Assembly: GCA_027487055.1 (NCBI GenBank)
Contig: JAIYEJ010000146.1
Coordinates: forward strand, 1-8,674
Direction of reading: 5' to 3'
Length of the DNA stretch: 8,674 nt
Origin: Methylotenera sp.
Lineage (GTDB): Bacteria > Pseudomonadota > Gammaproteobacteria > Burkholderiales > Methylophilaceae
Part shown: positions 1 to 5,830 of the stretch, piece after piece
Position numbering within the stretch: position 1 is the stretch's first letter
Layout: the number at the start of each line of letters is the position of its first letter
Program-made: the position numbers and the translations under genes
Notes under the pieces: generated by a model
What the model was told of the DNA's origin: nothing
Databases searched by the model: none
Seen by the model: the letters and a program-made list of their open reading frames with translations, nothing else

Positions 1-1805
1 CCAACTAAATCATTTGGTGATTTCAAATTTGAGTCTAAAGCAAGTGCCTTATTTGCCCCTAAGTAACGTGACTCTGTGTCTTTCCAAAAAATCTGCACTG
101 GTGCAATATCGATAATCGTTTTTAAAAGACTATGTGAAGCAAATAATTCAGCCTCAGCTTTTTTAATTTGCGTAATGTCTATTCCAAGAACAAATAAGCC
201 AATTATTTGATTATTTTCATCTACATTAGGGATTAAATGTACGAGTTCTGTTTGTCTTTTACCTGTTTCAGAAACAACTTCGCTTTCAAAGCTACAGCGT
301 TCGCCTGATAATGCACGCTTAACATAAGGCTCTGCACGAGAAAACATGGCTTCGCCCTGAAGTTCAAGCATAGTTTTACCAATAATCCATTTGGGTCGTT
401 TTCGAAAAACTAATTCATAGGTTTTATTTACATACTCATAACGAAGTTCACGATTCACCCGTGCAACCGTACCTGGAATACTATTGATGAGCAAACTCAA
501 TTCACGCTCATTATCTTTTAACTGCTGTAAGGCGTTATCAAAGCCTTCTGTAGCCAAATCAATATCATCTAGTTTTAAATTATCTTTAATATTGCCTTCT
601 AAATTGAGACTAATACCTTGCGCAAAGCTTGTTGATTTTTGCTTTAGCACTTTCCGAACTAAATTATTAATGCGGTCTATTATCGTTTTATTTACTGCAT
701 CATGAATCAAAGCACCTATTAATAAACTCATTAAGCCTAATACAATAGCCATGGTCATGAATAATTTATTTAACGGCGCTAAAATTGGTTCAATAGGGAC
801 TAATCGATAATAACGCCAATCCATAGGCATCACAGTCGTATAAATTGCTAAGTATTTTTGGTTTTTGAATTTGATTTCATCTGTAAAAATCTTTGCTTTA
901 TCACTAAGCTTTTGCTTAAAAAGTTTTTCAAGTAAAGGTGCTTGATTATAGTCCGGCTTAAATGTAACTGGATTTACCTCAAATTCAAGTTGCCAAAATC
1001 CTGCTTGTAAGTAACTTCCATCTTTATCAAGCAAAAAGTGTTTCTCATCAAGATAACGCTGATTTTTTTTAAACAAGTTATGAAACATATTAGGAAGATA
1101 CATATCCTGCCCTATAGTACCAATCCATTCTCCATTCACATCCACTGGTTTTACAGCACTGACTAGCCAAGTATTAAGCGCTTTGTCAAAAGTTGGCTTT
1201 GTCCATTGCATCTTGCGTTCAGGGTTTGTTGCAGGGTCACCTAATGTCAGCCAAGGTGTTTGCGTGTAATCAGCATCTGCTGACATATTCATCACAAAGT
1301 TAGGCGTAAAAATATCAGAAATCACTTCTGTTTTATCGCGCGAAAGAAACCACAAATTATTTAATGAATCATTAATCCCAAATGATGCTGCATCAATGAT
1401 TTTTTTTATACGCATATGCAATGCTTTTTGATCTGCATCTAACTTCGCATCTGGAGGTAAAAATACACCTGCAGTTCTATCATTAATAACTACTTCTGGT
1501 TTAATACGCCATGCACCATCAGAACTACGCTGGATTATTTGATTAAAAAGGAGCACTTCATCGTTACTTGCAGGGGCGGCCAGATGGAGTGACATTAATT
1601 TAGCTAAGGCATTTATTCTAGATTCTTCCTCCCTGAATCTGGGAAAGGTGTTCATTACATCGATATCTGTTTCGGCCTGCAATACTAAAGATTCATTACT
1701 TAGTAATTGACTCTTGTAATAATAAAAAAGACCAATAGCAAAAGGAATTGTGATGAAAACAATAATTGTTGAGACAATAATTGCTAGTTTTCTGCTTAGG
1801 AGCAT
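1..1805 (-). CDS. Membrane-bound Cache-PAS-PAS sensor protein, N-terminal 601 residues (3' end outside window)
   Basis: The minus strand stays open from the ATG at 1803-1805 to the window edge, giving 601 residues with no stop. Residues about 7-29 form a hydrophobic transmembrane segment. About 30-345 would be a periplasmic region of the double-Cache (PDC) kind, with WIGTIGQDMYLPNMF near 227-241 and a FLLDKDGSYL strand near 257-266. About 347-368 is a second transmembrane segment. A linker of some 60 residues follows, then a PAS domain at about 432-548 ending in the typical GIDITQIKKAEAEL boundary, and a second PAS starting near 557 (LLKTIIDIAPVQIFWKD). The output module (GGDEF, EAL, histidine kinase or other) is cut off, so the signalling class cannot be named. 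An in-frame TAA lies a few codons upstream, so this ATG is the first available start; its own Shine-Dalgarno is poor. It probably senses a small extracellular ligand. Any link to motility rests only on adjacency. Confidence 0.88.
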   Translation of the reverse strand, partial: MLLSRKLAIIVSTIIVFITIPFAIGLFYYYKSQLLSNESLVLQAETDIDVMNTFPRFREEESRINALAKLMSLHLAAPASNDEVLLFNQIIQRSSDGAWRIKPEVVINDRTAGVFLPPDAKLDADQKALHMRIKKIIDAASFGINDSLNNLWFLSRDKTEVISDIFTPNFVMNMSADADYTQTPWLTLGDPATNPERKMQWTKPTFDKALNTWLVSAVKPVDVNGEWIGTIGQDMYLPNMFHNLFKKNQRYLDEKHFLLDKDGSYLQAGFWQLEFEVNPVTFKPDYNQAPLLEKLFKQKLSDKAKIFTDEIKFKNQKYLAIYTTVMPMDWRYYRLVPIEPILAPLNKLFMTMAIVLGLMSLLIGALIHDAVNKTIIDRINNLVRKVLKQKSTSFAQGISLNLEGNIKDNLKLDDIDLATEGFDNALQQLKDNERELSLLINSIPGTVARVNRELRYEYVNKTYELVFRKRPKWIIGKTMLELQGEAMFSRAEPYVKRALSGERCSFESEVVSETGKRQTELVHLIPNVDENNQIIGLFVLGIDITQIKKAEAELFASHSLLKTIIDIAPVQIFWKDTESRYLGANKALALDSNLKSPNDLV

Positions 1806-1918
1806 AACAGATAAGCTTTAGCAATTACGATATTAGACAATTGCAAAAACGCGCAATCGTTTACTTGAATAGCAATTTTCCAAGAGGATGACAAATTTAC
1901 ACCTGCCTTTAATTGCAT
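1796..1918 (-). CDS. Possible 40-residue leader ORF overlapping the sensor start
   Basis: An ATG at 1916-1918 follows an AAGG Shine-Dalgarno at a 5-nt spacing, which is better than anything in front of the sensor gene. The ORF begins MQLKAGVNLSSSWKIA, ends IAKAYLLCS, and stops with TAA at 1796-1798. That is 10 nt inside the sensor gene, in another frame, so ribosomes ending here could restart at the sensor ATG (1803-1805). I recognise no family and see no transmembrane segment or clear motif. The frame continues open upstream to 2026, but those codons lie in AT-rich sequence and have no comparable ribosome site. It could be a coupling leader peptide or a chance ORF in a non-coding 5' region. 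Confidence 0.3.
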   Translation of the reverse strand: MQLKAGVNLSSSWKIAIQVNDCAFLQLSNIVIAKAYLLCS

Positions 1919-1994
1919 AGTCACCTTTTTATAAATGAATTTAACTATGCTTGTAGTTATTTTTTTGTTTTTATTAAAAAATCTTGGCTGTCGC

Positions 1995-2015
1995 TTGCTT
2001 AAGATGCTTGAGCAA
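1995..2015. other. Imperfect inverted repeat (9-bp stem, 3-nt loop)
   Basis: TTGCTTAAG at 1995-2003 and CTTGAGCAA at 2007-2015 pair over 9 bp with one G-T wobble, around the loop ATG. Read on the minus strand, a T run follows about 14 nt after the stem, which is too far for a classical intrinsic terminator. It could be a secondary termination hairpin for flgN, part of the sensor 5' region, or chance. Confidence 0.35.
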
Positions 2016-2109
2016 TATGTACCCAAGTTAACACAGGCAAGCTAGAAAACACGACTATTGTTATTTGTTATTAAGGTGTTAAGAATATATTGCTAATATC
2101 AGCCGTAAA

Positions 2110-2132
2110 TGTCAAGCAAAAACTGCTTGACA
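2110..2132 (-). terminator. Hairpin just downstream of flgN, probable weak terminator
   Basis: A perfect 9-bp stem, TGTCAAGCA (2110-2118) with TGCTTGACA (2124-2132), encloses a 5-nt loop. It begins 8 nt after the flgN stop codon. In the leftward direction the stem is followed only by TTT and then mixed sequence, so the U tract is short and termination may be partial. Its place directly after the last gene of flgA-flgM-flgN supports a role in 3' end formation. Confidence 0.55.
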
Positions 2133-2140
2133 GCCGCATA

Positions 2141-2614
2141 TTAGGCTAATGTTGCACTACGGAAGCCAGACTGAGTTTTTGCCTGACCATTTCTGCTGTA
2201 AACATCGCTACTATCAGAATTGCCCTGAAGATGATTAAGGAGTTGTTTGTTGAGATTAAATTGCTTGCTGATTAAAATGCCGTTTAAACGATTCAGCTCT
2301 TTTGCTTGGATTAGATTTTTTTTAAATGCCACCCATGCTTTATTTAATGCGGGTTCTGCTTGTATTTTAAGCCATTCGGTCATGCCATCTTCGTTTGGTT
2401 CAAAACCATTGGCAGCCAAAGCCTCATAGCGATTTAACACCGCTGAATTCATGCGTTGTAAAACGGCAGATTTTTCGTCTAATAATTGTTCTATTGAATT
2501 GATATCGGCCTTAATTAAAGCAGATTGCTCATTGCGTATGGTTGTTAACAACTCCTCAGCCAATTGCATATCAAGTGCAAAAGAAATTGGTTTCATAGAA
2601 GTTGATATCGCCAT
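2141..2614 (-). CDS. flgN: FlgN, flagellar export chaperone for hook-filament junction proteins
   Basis: The 157-residue product is mostly alpha-helical with heptad-like hydrophobics (for example LAEELLTTIRNEQSALIKAD near residues 18-37) and ends with a disordered tail containing the motif YSRNGQAKTQSG, like the Y-G-x-x-G-Q tail of FlgN proteins. FlgN is a cytoplasmic chaperone that binds the C termini of FlgK and FlgL and delivers them to the flagellar type III export gate. The start is the ATG at 2612-2614, with a GAGG Shine-Dalgarno overlapping the flgM TGA stop; only 7 nt separate the genes, so translation is probably coupled. Sequence conservation in this family is low, and the assignment rests on length, helical pattern, tail motif and position after flgM. 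Confidence 0.87.
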   Translation of the reverse strand: MAISTSMKPISFALDMQLAEELLTTIRNEQSALIKADINSIEQLLDEKSAVLQRMNSAVLNRYEALAANGFEPNEDGMTEWLKIQAEPALNKAWVAFKKNLIQAKELNRLNGILISKQFNLNKQLLNHLQGNSDSSDVYSRNGQAKTQSGFRSATLA

Positions 2615-2621
2615 ATTAGCC

Positions 2622-2939
2622 TCAAGTTTTTTTAGTATTTAATAAATCTTTTACAGACTCAATGAGTCCATCTGCTACTTTTTCAGAGCTCACTTTAAAT
2701 TGACCGTCAGCGATAGCTGATTTTATTGCCGCCACTTTTTCTGCATCAAACACATTGTCAGCGCCCAAATTTGCTTCTAACGTTTGTAATTGTGATGCCA
2801 TTGACGATAATGTGACATTTTCTGCCACCTTGCTGTCTACACTTGTAGCTTCAGTTTTTTTACTAGGTTCTGCTTTACCTGTGCTGGTTTTATCGACCCC
2901 AACGCTTACCGTACTTTTAAAAGAGTCATTAATTTTCAT
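2622..2939 (-). CDS. flgM: FlgM, anti-sigma-28 factor (negative regulator of flagellin synthesis)
   Basis: The 105-residue product begins MKINDSFKSTVSVG and has the family's two-part form: a charged, low-complexity N-terminal half (export signal and flexible region) and a C-terminal sigma-binding half, ENVTLSSMASQLQTLEANL near residues 41-59 followed by DAEKVAAIKSAIADGQFKVS near 65-84. FlgM binds FliA and blocks late flagellar transcription until it is exported through the finished hook-basal body. The ATG at 2937-2939 is chosen because an AAAAGGAAA Shine-Dalgarno lies 7 nt upstream and the product then starts like known FlgM proteins. The longer frame from 3005 would begin inside the -10 box of the FliA promoter and is rejected. 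E. coli FlgM has 97 residues. Confidence 0.93.
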   Translation of the reverse strand: MKINDSFKSTVSVGVDKTSTGKAEPSKKTEATSVDSKVAENVTLSSMASQLQTLEANLGADNVFDAEKVAAIKSAIADGQFKVSSEKVADGLIESVKDLLNTKKT

Positions 2940-3005
2940 GAAAATTTCCTTTTCGCCAAATTGTCCATGCGCACTTAATTTTACATTTTGCGCATCTATA
3001 TGCAT

Positions 3006-3032
3006 GTATCGGCATAGTTTATGCGAACTTTA
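3006..3032 (-). promoter_or_regulatory. FliA (sigma-28) promoter of flgM-flgN
   Basis: On the minus strand, TAAAGTTC (starting TAAA at 3029-3032) is followed, 15 nt after TAAA, by GCCGATAC (3006-3013). The sigma-28 consensus is TAAAGTTT, N11, GCCGATAA, so spacing is exact and each box has one mismatch. Transcription would begin near 2998-3000 and give a leader of about 60 nt before flgM. This matches the known class 3 control of flgM in enteric bacteria. Confidence 0.85.
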
Positions 3033-3104
3033 GTCTTTTTACATTAAATTTTCTCAAAAAATATATTCCTTTTTTTAAACTTCATACTTTAGATTGCTTA
3101 AAAT

Positions 3105-3896
3105 TTAAAATCCCACTTCTATTTGGCCGCCAGCACGTGCAATACCAGTCACTAGTTGACCGCTTGCAACCTTTACCTGCACTACTTGCCCTTCATTAGC
3201 CTTTGCCATTGCCTTACCTTCCGCTGAAACACTAAACCCAGTTCCGCTTGAAATTAATTTAACTGTCTGTCCTTGTTGCACTACTGGCGTAATTTTTAAC
3301 ATTTCTTGCCTGAGTACAGTCCCTGCATTCATCGATATATTCACAGAGCGTCCTATTGCTTGATTAGCATCCGTAAAAACACCTGCTGGTAGCTGCGTTA
3401 AATCACCATTTTCAAAAATGATATCTTGGGAAGTGACAACCTGCCCTTGCCCCAATGGTGCCGCAGCCACTAAATACTGCGCAAGCACACTCACATTCGC
3501 TTGCACATAGATAGTCCAAGCACTTGGTGATTCACATTTCGCGCCTACTGTTGTTTTTCCCCATGCGCGACTGCCGCTAGGCATAAATACTTGTAAATCA
3601 TGACAGCTTGCTAATTTTAAATTTGGGTCAATAGAACCCACTTGTGTTTTTACTTTTCCTGGATAACCAATTGTTTGTGTTTGTAAAAACTCTGCAATTT
3701 TTTCTTTAATTAAGTATAAGTTCTGCTTACTACTTGCGCTAACAGATTTATCAACGATATCTGTTGAAGCAACAGAAGTAGTCGCTGCATTTGATATAGC
3801 AGACATGCTCATGGCCATAACAGAAATAGCAAGCCAACATATTTTTAATCTTAAGTATATTCGTACGTAGTCTGCATTAAATTTCATATGCTGCAT
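3105..3896 (-). CDS. flgA: FlgA, periplasmic chaperone for flagellar P-ring assembly
   Basis: The 263-residue product starts with a signal peptide: basic stretch, hydrophobic core at about 19-33, and a likely cleavage after Ala37 (ISNA before ATTS). The N-terminal mature domain has two cysteines, Cys98 (LASCHDL) and Cys121 (AKCESPS), placed as a conserved FlgA disulphide. A SAF-like domain covers about 137-200 (APLGQGQVVTSQDI, then NAGTVLRQEML), and a C-terminal beta domain about 204-263 ends VASGQLVTGIARAGGQIEVG. FlgA binds FlgI subunits in the periplasm so that they assemble around the rod. The first ATG (3894-3896) lacks a good Shine-Dalgarno; an ATG three codons later (start 3887), with GGA 8 nt upstream, is equally likely and leaves the signal peptide intact. 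Divergent from flgB and 165 nt upstream of flgM. Confidence 0.94.
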   Translation of the reverse strand: MQHMKFNADYVRIYLRLKICWLAISVMAMSMSAISNAATTSVASTDIVDKSVSASSKQNLYLIKEKIAEFLQTQTIGYPGKVKTQVGSIDPNLKLASCHDLQVFMPSGSRAWGKTTVGAKCESPSAWTIYVQANVSVLAQYLVAAAPLGQGQVVTSQDIIFENGDLTQLPAGVFTDANQAIGRSVNISMNAGTVLRQEMLKITPVVQQGQTVKLISSGTGFSVSAEGKAMAKANEGQVVQVKVASGQLVTGIARAGGQIEVGF

Positions 3897-4029
3897 CCAA
3901 AAAAGGAACTCTAGTGAATTGCATTCTACGCATTTGAGGGAATAGTTCAGTCAAGAAAAGGCATAGATTTACCCTTTTTCTTCTTTAATTAATCACAAGC
4001 TTTTAATTCTAGACTAGTGCTCATGTGTG

Positions 4030-4056
4030 TTATCGGCAAAAAGTGTCAATACTTTA
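4030..4056 (-). promoter_or_regulatory. FliA (sigma-28) promoter reading toward flgA
   Basis: On the minus strand TAAA (4053-4056), exactly 15 nt of spacer, then GCCGATAA (4030-4037), a perfect sigma-28 -10 box. The -35 reads TAAAGTAT, with two mismatches outside the TAAA core. The start of transcription would be near 4022-4024, leaving a leader of about 130 nt before flgA. The box lies in the 194-nt divergent region between flgA and flgB. No counterpart in the rightward direction could be found. Confidence 0.83.
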
Positions 4057-4090
4057 GATATTTTTTAATGCCGTGTCGAAAGGAATAAAA

Positions 4091-4513
4091 ATGTTAAATA
4101 AGCTTGATAGTGCGCTAGATTTTCATCAAACAGCATTAAGAGTTCGTGGACAGCGTCAAGAACTTATTGCTGCAAATATTGCAAACGCTGACACACCTAA
4201 CTTTAAAGCACGCGATATCGATTTTAAAGCAGCTATGCAAAATGCATTGGGTGGAAATGAAAATGCTTCTTTTAATGTTACTAAAACATCTAATCAGCAT
4301 ATTGATGGCACGGCTACAAAAGGCGTTTCCTCAAACTTAGGTGCAGGTGAACCCTTATTTCGTCCAATCATACAAGGTAGCGTAGACGGCAACACGGTAG
4401 ATATGGACGTTGAGCGTAATCAGTTTGCTGATAATGGTATTCGTTATGAAGCAAGTCTGACGATGATTAATGGTCAGCTTAAAAAATTGTTAACGGCTAT
4501 TCAAGGCCAATAA
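4091..4513 (+). CDS. flgB: FlgB, proximal rod protein
   Basis: The 140-residue product opens MLNKLDSALDFHQTALRVRG and carries the rod-family signature IAANIANADTPNFKARD at about residues 26-42; the C-terminal helix ends RYEASLTMINGQLKKLLTAIQ. FlgB forms the cell-proximal part of the flagellar rod in the periplasm, next to the MS-ring and FliE. The ATG at 4091 is preferred because AAAGGA (4079-4084) sits 6 nt upstream and the protein then starts as FlgB normally does. A GTG at 4073 would add six residues and put the ribosome site inside the gene. First gene of flgBCDEFG; 22 nt separate it from flgC. No clear plus-strand promoter (FliA, sigma-54 or a good sigma-70 pair) is visible upstream. Confidence 0.96.
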   Translation: MLNKLDSALDFHQTALRVRGQRQELIAANIANADTPNFKARDIDFKAAMQNALGGNENASFNVTKTSNQHIDGTATKGVSSNLGAGEPLFRPIIQGSVDGNTVDMDVERNQFADNGIRYEASLTMINGQLKKLLTAIQGQ

Positions 4514-4535
4514 CACAAGCTATTAGGAGCAACAA

Positions 4536-4943
4536 ATGTCTCTATTTAATGTATTTAATATTTCAGGTTCTGCCATGAGCGCCCAATCACAGCGCTTAAA
4601 CACAGTTGCCAGTAATCTTGCCAATGCAGATAGCGCAACCAGTGCAAACGGCAAACCTTATAAAGCCAAACAGGTTGTATTCAGCGCTATTCCTACAAAT
4701 TCACCTGATGCAAGTGGCGTAAAAGTCAAAAGCGTGGTTGAAGATAAATCTCCGCCCAAAGTGATTTATGACCCTAAACACCCATTAGCTGATGAAAAAG
4801 GCTATGTAACCATGCCAAATGTGAATGTAACTGAAGAAATGGTGAATATGATTTCTGCATCTCGTGCTTATCAAAACAACGTAGAAACCATGAATGCTGC
4901 TAAAACAATGTTACTTAAAACGTTGACGATAGGTCAACAGTGA
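4536..4943 (+). CDS. flgC: FlgC, proximal rod protein
   Basis: The 135-residue product (134 in E. coli) starts MSLFNVFNISGSAMSAQSQR and has the N-terminal rod motif RLNTVASNLANADSA at about residues 20-34. The C-terminal motif NVNVTEEMVNMISASRAYQNN at about 95-115 is followed by a helix to the end. These two segments form the D0 coiled coil of rod proteins. FlgC stacks with FlgB in the proximal rod. AGGAG at 4525-4529 sits 6 nt before the ATG. Its TGA stop (4941-4943) shares a base with the ATG of a small repeat-containing ORF, and the same TGA is the first triplet of a 30-bp repeat. Confidence 0.97.
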   Translation: MSLFNVFNISGSAMSAQSQRLNTVASNLANADSATSANGKPYKAKQVVFSAIPTNSPDASGVKVKSVVEDKSPPKVIYDPKHPLADEKGYVTMPNVNVTEEMVNMISASRAYQNNVETMNAAKTMLLKTLTIGQQ

Positions 4944-5090
4944 TGTTGTCTTTTTTAAAAAGCACTACGGTGATGTTGTCATATATCTATGGCGCAACAA
5001 TCATGCTGTCGTACTTAAAAGGCAGCACAATCAATTTAATCCATTTATATGGCACGACTATCGTAGTGTCTCATTTTTAACTTCACAACA
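4941..5090 (+). repeat. Five degenerate 30-bp tandem repeats between flgC and flgD
   Basis: Units begin at 4941, 4971, 5001, 5031 and 5061, each exactly 30 bp. Units 1 and 2 both start TGATGTTGTC, unit 3 starts TCATGCTGTC and unit 5 TCGTAGTGTC. Units 2, 3 and 4 share GGC at offset 21-23, followed by related ends (GCAACAA, AGCACAA, ACGACTA). No unit is an exact copy of another, so the array is old or selected rather than fresh slippage. Units also have inverted halves: in unit 3, TGCTGTC (5004-5010) pairs with GGCAGCA (5021-5027) over 7 bp including one wobble. The array fills nearly all of the flgC-flgD gap. Confidence 0.85.
4943..5080 (+). CDS. Putative 45-residue decapeptide-repeat small protein between flgC and flgD
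   Basis: The ATG (4943-4945) overlaps the flgC TGA by one base, and AGGT (4931-4934) lies 8 nt upstream, so translation could be coupled to flgC. The product is four decapeptides, MLSFLKSTTV, MLSYIYGATI, MLSYLKGSTI and NLIHLYGTTI, plus a partial VVSHF, then TAA at 5078-5080. The pattern is M-L-S-aromatic-L/I-K/Y-G-x-T-I/V. It is hydrophobic, rich in beta-branched residues, has two Lys and no acidic residue. Many differences between repeats are synonymous (TTG/CTG for Leu; TCT/TCA/TCG for Ser; TAT/TAC for Tyr; ACG/ACA for Thr), as expected under selection on the peptide. I recognise no family. A membrane peptide or a beta-forming peptide is imaginable. The 30-bp period also leaves another frame open, so coding is likely but not proven. 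Confidence 0.5.
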   Translation: MLSFLKSTTVMLSYIYGATIMLSYLKGSTINLIHLYGTTIVVSHF

Positions 5091-5118
5091 ATATAGATAA
5101 CTCCATAAAGGAATCACC

Positions 5119-5796
5119 ATGACAACCGTACAAAGTACTTCTAACAACCCTACTCAAGTCCTGCTTGATAGTGTAAATGGCACAAAAAACAATGCAAAAG
5201 CAAACGCAGATGGAACGCAAGATCGGTTTTTGAAGTTACTTGTCACACAAATGAAAAACCAAGACCCACTAAACCCAATGGATAACGCCCAAGTCACGAG
5301 CCAAATGGCGCAATTATCTACTGTATCTGGTATTGATAAACTGAATGCGACCATGGAGTCTCTGATCGGCAGCGTTCAATCTTCACAATCTTATCAAGCA
5401 TCCAGCATGATAGGCCATGACGTTTTGGTGGCTGGTAATGAAGTCAGTACAAACGGAACAGGTGGATATTTTGGCGTTGATTTACCAGTAGGTGCAGACA
5501 AACTGACCGTCACTATCAAAAACACCGCTGGCGAAACAATTAGAACTCTTTTACTTGGCGCACAAGAGTCCGGAAGCCTACCTTTAAACTGGGATGGTTA
5601 TGCTGACGATGGATCAATTGCACCCACGGGCAGCTATAAATTTGATGTTGCAGCGACAATTTCTGGGCAACCTGCAACTGCAGAAGCCTTGAGTTATGCC
5701 AAAGTCATGAGTATTTCAAATAGCTCAGGTGTCATTAAACTTAATTTAAGCAACCTATCATCAGTGAGTACAACTGATGTTAAAGAGATTTTTTAA
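5119..5796 (+). CDS. flgD: FlgD, hook cap (hook assembly scaffold) protein
   Basis: The 225-residue product has the FlgD N-terminal signature DRFLKLLVTQMKNQDPLNPM and its continuation DNAQVTSQMAQLSTVSGIDK at about residues 35-74. A beta-rich C-terminal half follows, with the FlgD Ig-like/tudor pattern: TVTIKNTAGETIRTLLLG near 130-147, then LNWDGYADDGSIAPTGSYKF near 155-174. FlgD sits at the tip of the growing hook, is exported through the flagellar type III system, and guides FlgE assembly until FlgK replaces it. AAGGA at 5108-5112 is 6 nt before the ATG, so it does not depend on the upstream small ORF for a ribosome site. The gap to flgC (175 nt, filled by 30-bp repeats) is exceptional; the gap to flgE is 34 nt. 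Confidence 0.96.
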   Translation: MTTVQSTSNNPTQVLLDSVNGTKNNAKANADGTQDRFLKLLVTQMKNQDPLNPMDNAQVTSQMAQLSTVSGIDKLNATMESLIGSVQSSQSYQASSMIGHDVLVAGNEVSTNGTGGYFGVDLPVGADKLTVTIKNTAGETIRTLLLGAQESGSLPLNWDGYADDGSIAPTGSYKFDVAATISGQPATAEALSYAKVMSISNSSGVIKLNLSNLSSVSTTDVKEIF

Positions 5797-5830
5797 ATCA
5801 AATATATTCAACATTTATTAGGAGAACATC

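Larger units (their letters stand above)
1919..2140. other. Intergenic region between flgN and the sensor gene
   Basis: Apart from the possible leader ORF, the 335 nt between the sensor start and the flgN stop hold no convincing gene. The part near 1930-1985 is very AT-rich; read leftward it contains TTTATAAA-like and TTAAAT-like elements that could form a -10 box for the sensor gene, but no good -35 partner is visible. I found no FliA-type or sigma-54-type promoter here. A 9-bp hairpin lies at 1995-2015 and another at 2110-2132. Confidence 0.5.

Noticed and set aside
484..705. 73-codon plus-strand ORF inside the sensor gene
   Set aside because: It is antisense to a long open frame with clear PAS and linker sequence; low-complexity product.
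2940..3005. Upstream start for flgM adding 22 residues
   Set aside because: It would begin inside the FliA -10 box, before the likely transcript start, and the ATG at 2937-2939 has a good ribosome site.
2755..3033. 92-codon plus-strand ORF across flgM and its promoter
   Set aside because: It is antisense to flgM and runs through the FliA promoter; no family features.
4073..4090. GTG start for flgB adding six residues
   Set aside because: The AAAGGA ribosome site lies inside this extension and the ATG at 4091 gives the usual FlgB N-terminus.
4942..5097. A second open frame through the 30-bp repeats (begins DVVFFKKHYG)
   Set aside because: It has no good start codon and ribosome site, and its decapeptides are poorly conserved between units; it is open because the period is a multiple of three.
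4941..5120. CRISPR-like regular spacing of 30 bp
   Set aside because: The units are contiguous and all diverged; there are no identical repeats separated by unique spacers and no cas genes.
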